DNA from: PALSA-188 sp963720075
GTDB taxonomy: Bacteria; Acidobacteriota; Terriglobia; Terriglobales; Acidobacteriaceae
Length of the DNA: 64,000 bases
NCBI GenBank assembly: GCA_963720075.1
Contig: CAVREG010000013.1
Span: 1-64,000, forward strand
Reading direction: 5' to 3'
Below the pieces are notes generated by a model. It saw only the letters and a list, made by a program, of their open reading frames with translations, was not told the DNA's origin and did not search any database. This document shows positions 61,730 through 64,000 of the stretch, one piece after another (the first letter of the stretch is position 1; every line of letters starts with the position of its first letter). The position numbers were made by a program, and so were the translations under genes.

Positions 61730-63889
61730 ATGGCTCGCATTTCGCTGGATAATCCGTCTTACTACATCAACCGCGAAATCTCGTGGATGGCGTTCAATCG
61801 CCGCGTTCTCGAGGAAGCCTATGACGAACAAAATCCACTACTCGAGCGCCTGAAGTTTCTCTCCATCACAGCTAGCAATCTCGACGAGTTTTTCGAAGTA
61901 AGAGTCGCAGCGCTAGCCCAGCAGATCGAAGACGGAAACACCGAGCCCGGCCCCGATGGCATGGGTTTGCTCGAAGAGAGGGATCAGCTTTCCGAAAACA
62001 TTCACGAGTTCGTGGAGGAACAGTATCGCTGCTGGAACGAAAAGTTACGCCCATCGCTGGCACAGAATGGCATACGAGTGCTGGCGATGGATGATCTCGA
62101 TGACGAGGCCCGCGCCTTTGTCGAAGAATACTGCGAGAAAGAATTAGATCTTCTGGTCACTCCCGTAACCATAGATCCAGCTCATCCATTCCCGCGTGTA
62201 ATAAATAAAGCTCTGTGCGTGGCATTCCTGCTGCGCCGGAGGCGGCGTTCCGCGCTCACTTACACGGGAGTGGTCATTGTGCCACGGGCCTTGCCGCGGT
62301 TAGTGAGGCTGCCTTCCCGTGAAACCGTGGATTTTATTTCTCTCGCCGACATGGTCACCCATCACGCATCTAGGATGTACCACGGCTATGACATTGTTTC
62401 GGCTGCGGCGTTCCGAGTTACGCGTAACAGCAACCTGTATCTCGCGGAAGAAGAGTCACGCAGTCTTCTGGAATCGGTTCGCGCCGAGCTGCACAACCGG
62501 CGCAAGGGAGACGCGGTCCGCCTTGAAATCGAAGCCGAAGCTGATCCTGAAATCGTAGAGCGGTTGCGCACAAATTTCGAATTGGAAACGTGGCAGGTTT
62601 TTCCAGTTCACGGCCCGGTCAACTTGTATCGTCTGTTCAATCTCTACGAACAAATAGACCGGCCTGATCTGAAGTTCAAGCCATTTGCGCCCCGCGAACT
62701 TCGCCTAACCGCGAAGTCGAAGGATATTTTCGAGGAACTTCGGCGGCACGATATTTTGCTGCATCATCCATTCGATTCGTTCGACGCAGTAACCTCTTTC
62801 ATTGAGACTGGAGCCGAAGATCCACTGGTACTCTCCATCAAGCAGACTCTTTACCGGACGAGCGAGCAGTCTCCCATTGTGCCCGCGCTGATTTCGGCGG
62901 CAGCGACAAAGGAAGTCACGGCAGTTGTTGAATTAAAAGCGCGATTTGATGAGGCTTCAAACATACGCTGGGCGCGGGATTTAGAAGACGCTGGCGTCCA
63001 GGTCTTCCACGGCCTCGTGGGCTTAAAAACACACTGCAAGCTTTCCTTGATGGTTCGTCACGATCCTGATGGAATCACACGCTCATATGCACACTTAGGA
63101 ACGGGCAATTACAATGCTGCCACGGCCCGGTTCTATACCGATTTAAGCCTGCTCACTGCCGATCCGGATATCACCAGCGCGGTGCACGATGTCTTCAGTT
63201 TCCTGACCGCTTACGCCGAGCATCCCAATTACGATCCGCTGTTAGTTTCCCCGTTGGATATGGCCGAGCATAGCCTGGCTTTAATCGCGCGCGAGGCTGA
63301 ACATGCGCGGCACGGCCGTCCGTCTCACATTATTGCCAAGATGAATGCGCTCCTGGATAAGAACATCATCCTGGCGCTTTATCGCGCATCGCAGGCCGGA
63401 GTTGAGATAGATTTGATCGTTCGGGGCATGTGCGCTCTCCGCCCTGGCATCCCGCGAGTAAGCGATCATATCCGCGTCCGCAGCATCGTGGGCCGCCTGC
63501 TTGAGCACAGCCGTATCTATTATTTTGCGAATGGGGGCGACGACGAACTTTACCTTGGTAGCGCCGACTGGATGCCACGCAACCTCTATGAGCGAGTTGA
63601 AGTGACCTTCCCGCTGAAAGATGCATTGCTCCGCGGCCGGGTGCGGGACGAAATCCTGGAGGCTTACCTCGCCGATAACGCTAAAGCACGCCTCTTGCAG
63701 AAGGATGGGAATTACATACGTGCCTGGCAAGCTCGAGGAAAGCGCAAGCCCAAGGAATCGGACTTGTTCAACGCTCAAGAGTTCCTGATCGCCTTGGCGG
63801 AAGGAAAACAAACTTTGGATGGGATTCCACGCAGGATAGCGAAGCCAGTCCGAAAGCTTCGCCGTGAAAAGGGACTGAGAGCCAGATGA
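61730..63889 (+). CDS. ppk1: Polyphosphate kinase 1
   Basis: 719 residues. N-terminal domain INREISWMAFNRRVLEEAYD and SITASNLDEFFEVRVA; catalytic His in THCKLSLMVRHD (His435) and SYAHLGTGNYN (His455), plus DLSLLTADPDI and the end LYLGSADWMPRNLYERVEV. Makes polyphosphate from ATP at the membrane. ATG at 61730 chosen; a GTG at 61715 is in frame. Overlaps sixA by four bases (ATGA). Confidence 0.95.
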   Translation: MARISLDNPSYYINREISWMAFNRRVLEEAYDEQNPLLERLKFLSITASNLDEFFEVRVAALAQQIEDGNTEPGPDGMGLLEERDQLSENIHEFVEEQYRCWNEKLRPSLAQNGIRVLAMDDLDDEARAFVEEYCEKELDLLVTPVTIDPAHPFPRVINKALCVAFLLRRRRRSALTYTGVVIVPRALPRLVRLPSRETVDFISLADMVTHHASRMYHGYDIVSAAAFRVTRNSNLYLAEEESRSLLESVRAELHNRRKGDAVRLEIEAEADPEIVERLRTNFELETWQVFPVHGPVNLYRLFNLYEQIDRPDLKFKPFAPRELRLTAKSKDIFEELRRHDILLHHPFDSFDAVTSFIETGAEDPLVLSIKQTLYRTSEQSPIVPALISAAATKEVTAVVELKARFDEASNIRWARDLEDAGVQVFHGLVGLKTHCKLSLMVRHDPDGITRSYAHLGTGNYNAATARFYTDLSLLTADPDITSAVHDVFSFLTAYAEHPNYDPLLVSPLDMAEHSLALIAREAEHARHGRPSHIIAKMNALLDKNIILALYRASQAGVEIDLIVRGMCALRPGIPRVSDHIRVRSIVGRLLEHSRIYYFANGGDDELYLGSADWMPRNLYERVEVTFPLKDALLRGRVRDEILEAYLADNAKARLLQKDGNYIRAWQARGKRKPKESDLFNAQEFLIALAEGKQTLDGIPRRIAKPVRKLRREKGLRAR

Positions 63890-64000
63890 CAATTTATTTT
63901 CTGCGCCATGCCAGTGCCGGTGAGCGCATGGCTAATCCAAAAAAAGATGAAAAGCGTGCGCTCGATAAGGCTGGCATTGAGCAGTGCGGCTACGTTGGCC
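63886..64000 (+). CDS. sixA: SixA-like phosphohistidine phosphatase, partial
   Basis: First 38 residues only, the window ends in the gene: TIYFLRHASAG with the RHG/RHA phosphatase motif, then KKDEKRALDKAGIEQC, matching SixA and not larger phosphoglycerate mutases. It removes phosphate from histidine in phosphotransfer proteins. Start overlaps the ppk1 stop (ATGA). The ppk1-sixA pairing is frequent. Confidence 0.85.
   Translation, partial: MTIYFLRHASAGERMANPKKDEKRALDKAGIEQCGYVG

Overview
The window looks like chromosomal DNA from an acidobacterium of the Terriglobia (Koribacter/Sulfotelmatobacter-like). The reasons are moderate-to-high GC, secreted esterases and SGNH hydrolases typical of that group, many GTG/TTG starts with overlapping GTGA/ATGA gene junctions, small zinc-ribbon proteins I associate with acidobacteria, and abundant dispersed hairpin repeats. 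This placement is inference from gene content; no rRNA or tRNA gene was found.

Left part (1-9 kb): a frameshifted SGNH hydrolase leaves the window on the left and stands divergent to a CE15-type glucuronoyl esterase. A REP/RAYT cluster follows (about 2.55-4.2 kb): one intact REP-associated tyrosine transposase, an internally deleted older copy and five REP units. Next come an ArsR-VOC-SRPBCC operon with an apparently leaderless promoter, two unassigned genes, a DUF899 protein and a tandem pair of related secreted proteins.

Accessory region (9-15 kb): this is the most unusual part. Four same-direction copies of about 100 bp decode on the minus strand as the C-terminal tail of a MazF/PemK toxin. 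Only the rightmost copy is still attached to a larger, 5'-truncated mazF. Between the copies lie unrelated cargo genes (membrane/SH3 proteins, a HEPN-like protein, a polytopic membrane protein), a decayed PDDEXK-nuclease-like gene and many hairpin repeats. The layout fits repeated integration or deletion at the 3' end of a mazF gene.

Transport and glucan region (15-34 kb): a DUF1801 protein, a cytidylate-kinase-like protein, a HlyD-TolC pair without a recognisable inner-membrane partner, and a complete czcCBA-type RND efflux operon. A proposed beta-1,2-glucan locus follows: a glycoamylase/GH144-type exported protein, an ABC exporter, and a 1505-residue cyclic-beta-1,2-glucan-synthase-like protein that lacks the usual C-terminal GH94 domain.

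Right part (34-64 kb) is mostly core genome: an ECF sigma factor with a small membrane protein; an exported aldo/keto reductase; an esterase; meaB and methylmalonyl-CoA epimerase with tsaB-rimI; psd-pssA-usg-lptE-holA, a tightly overlapping envelope/replication operon; rpsT; a LeuB-like dehydrogenase; a nickel/cobalt permease-like protein; mutS; nagZ-anmK-oligopeptide-binding protein (muropeptide recycling); ymdB; an SDR; and a porin with a possible Pho box, followed by ppk1 and the start of sixA. The last three suggest a phosphate/polyphosphate theme.
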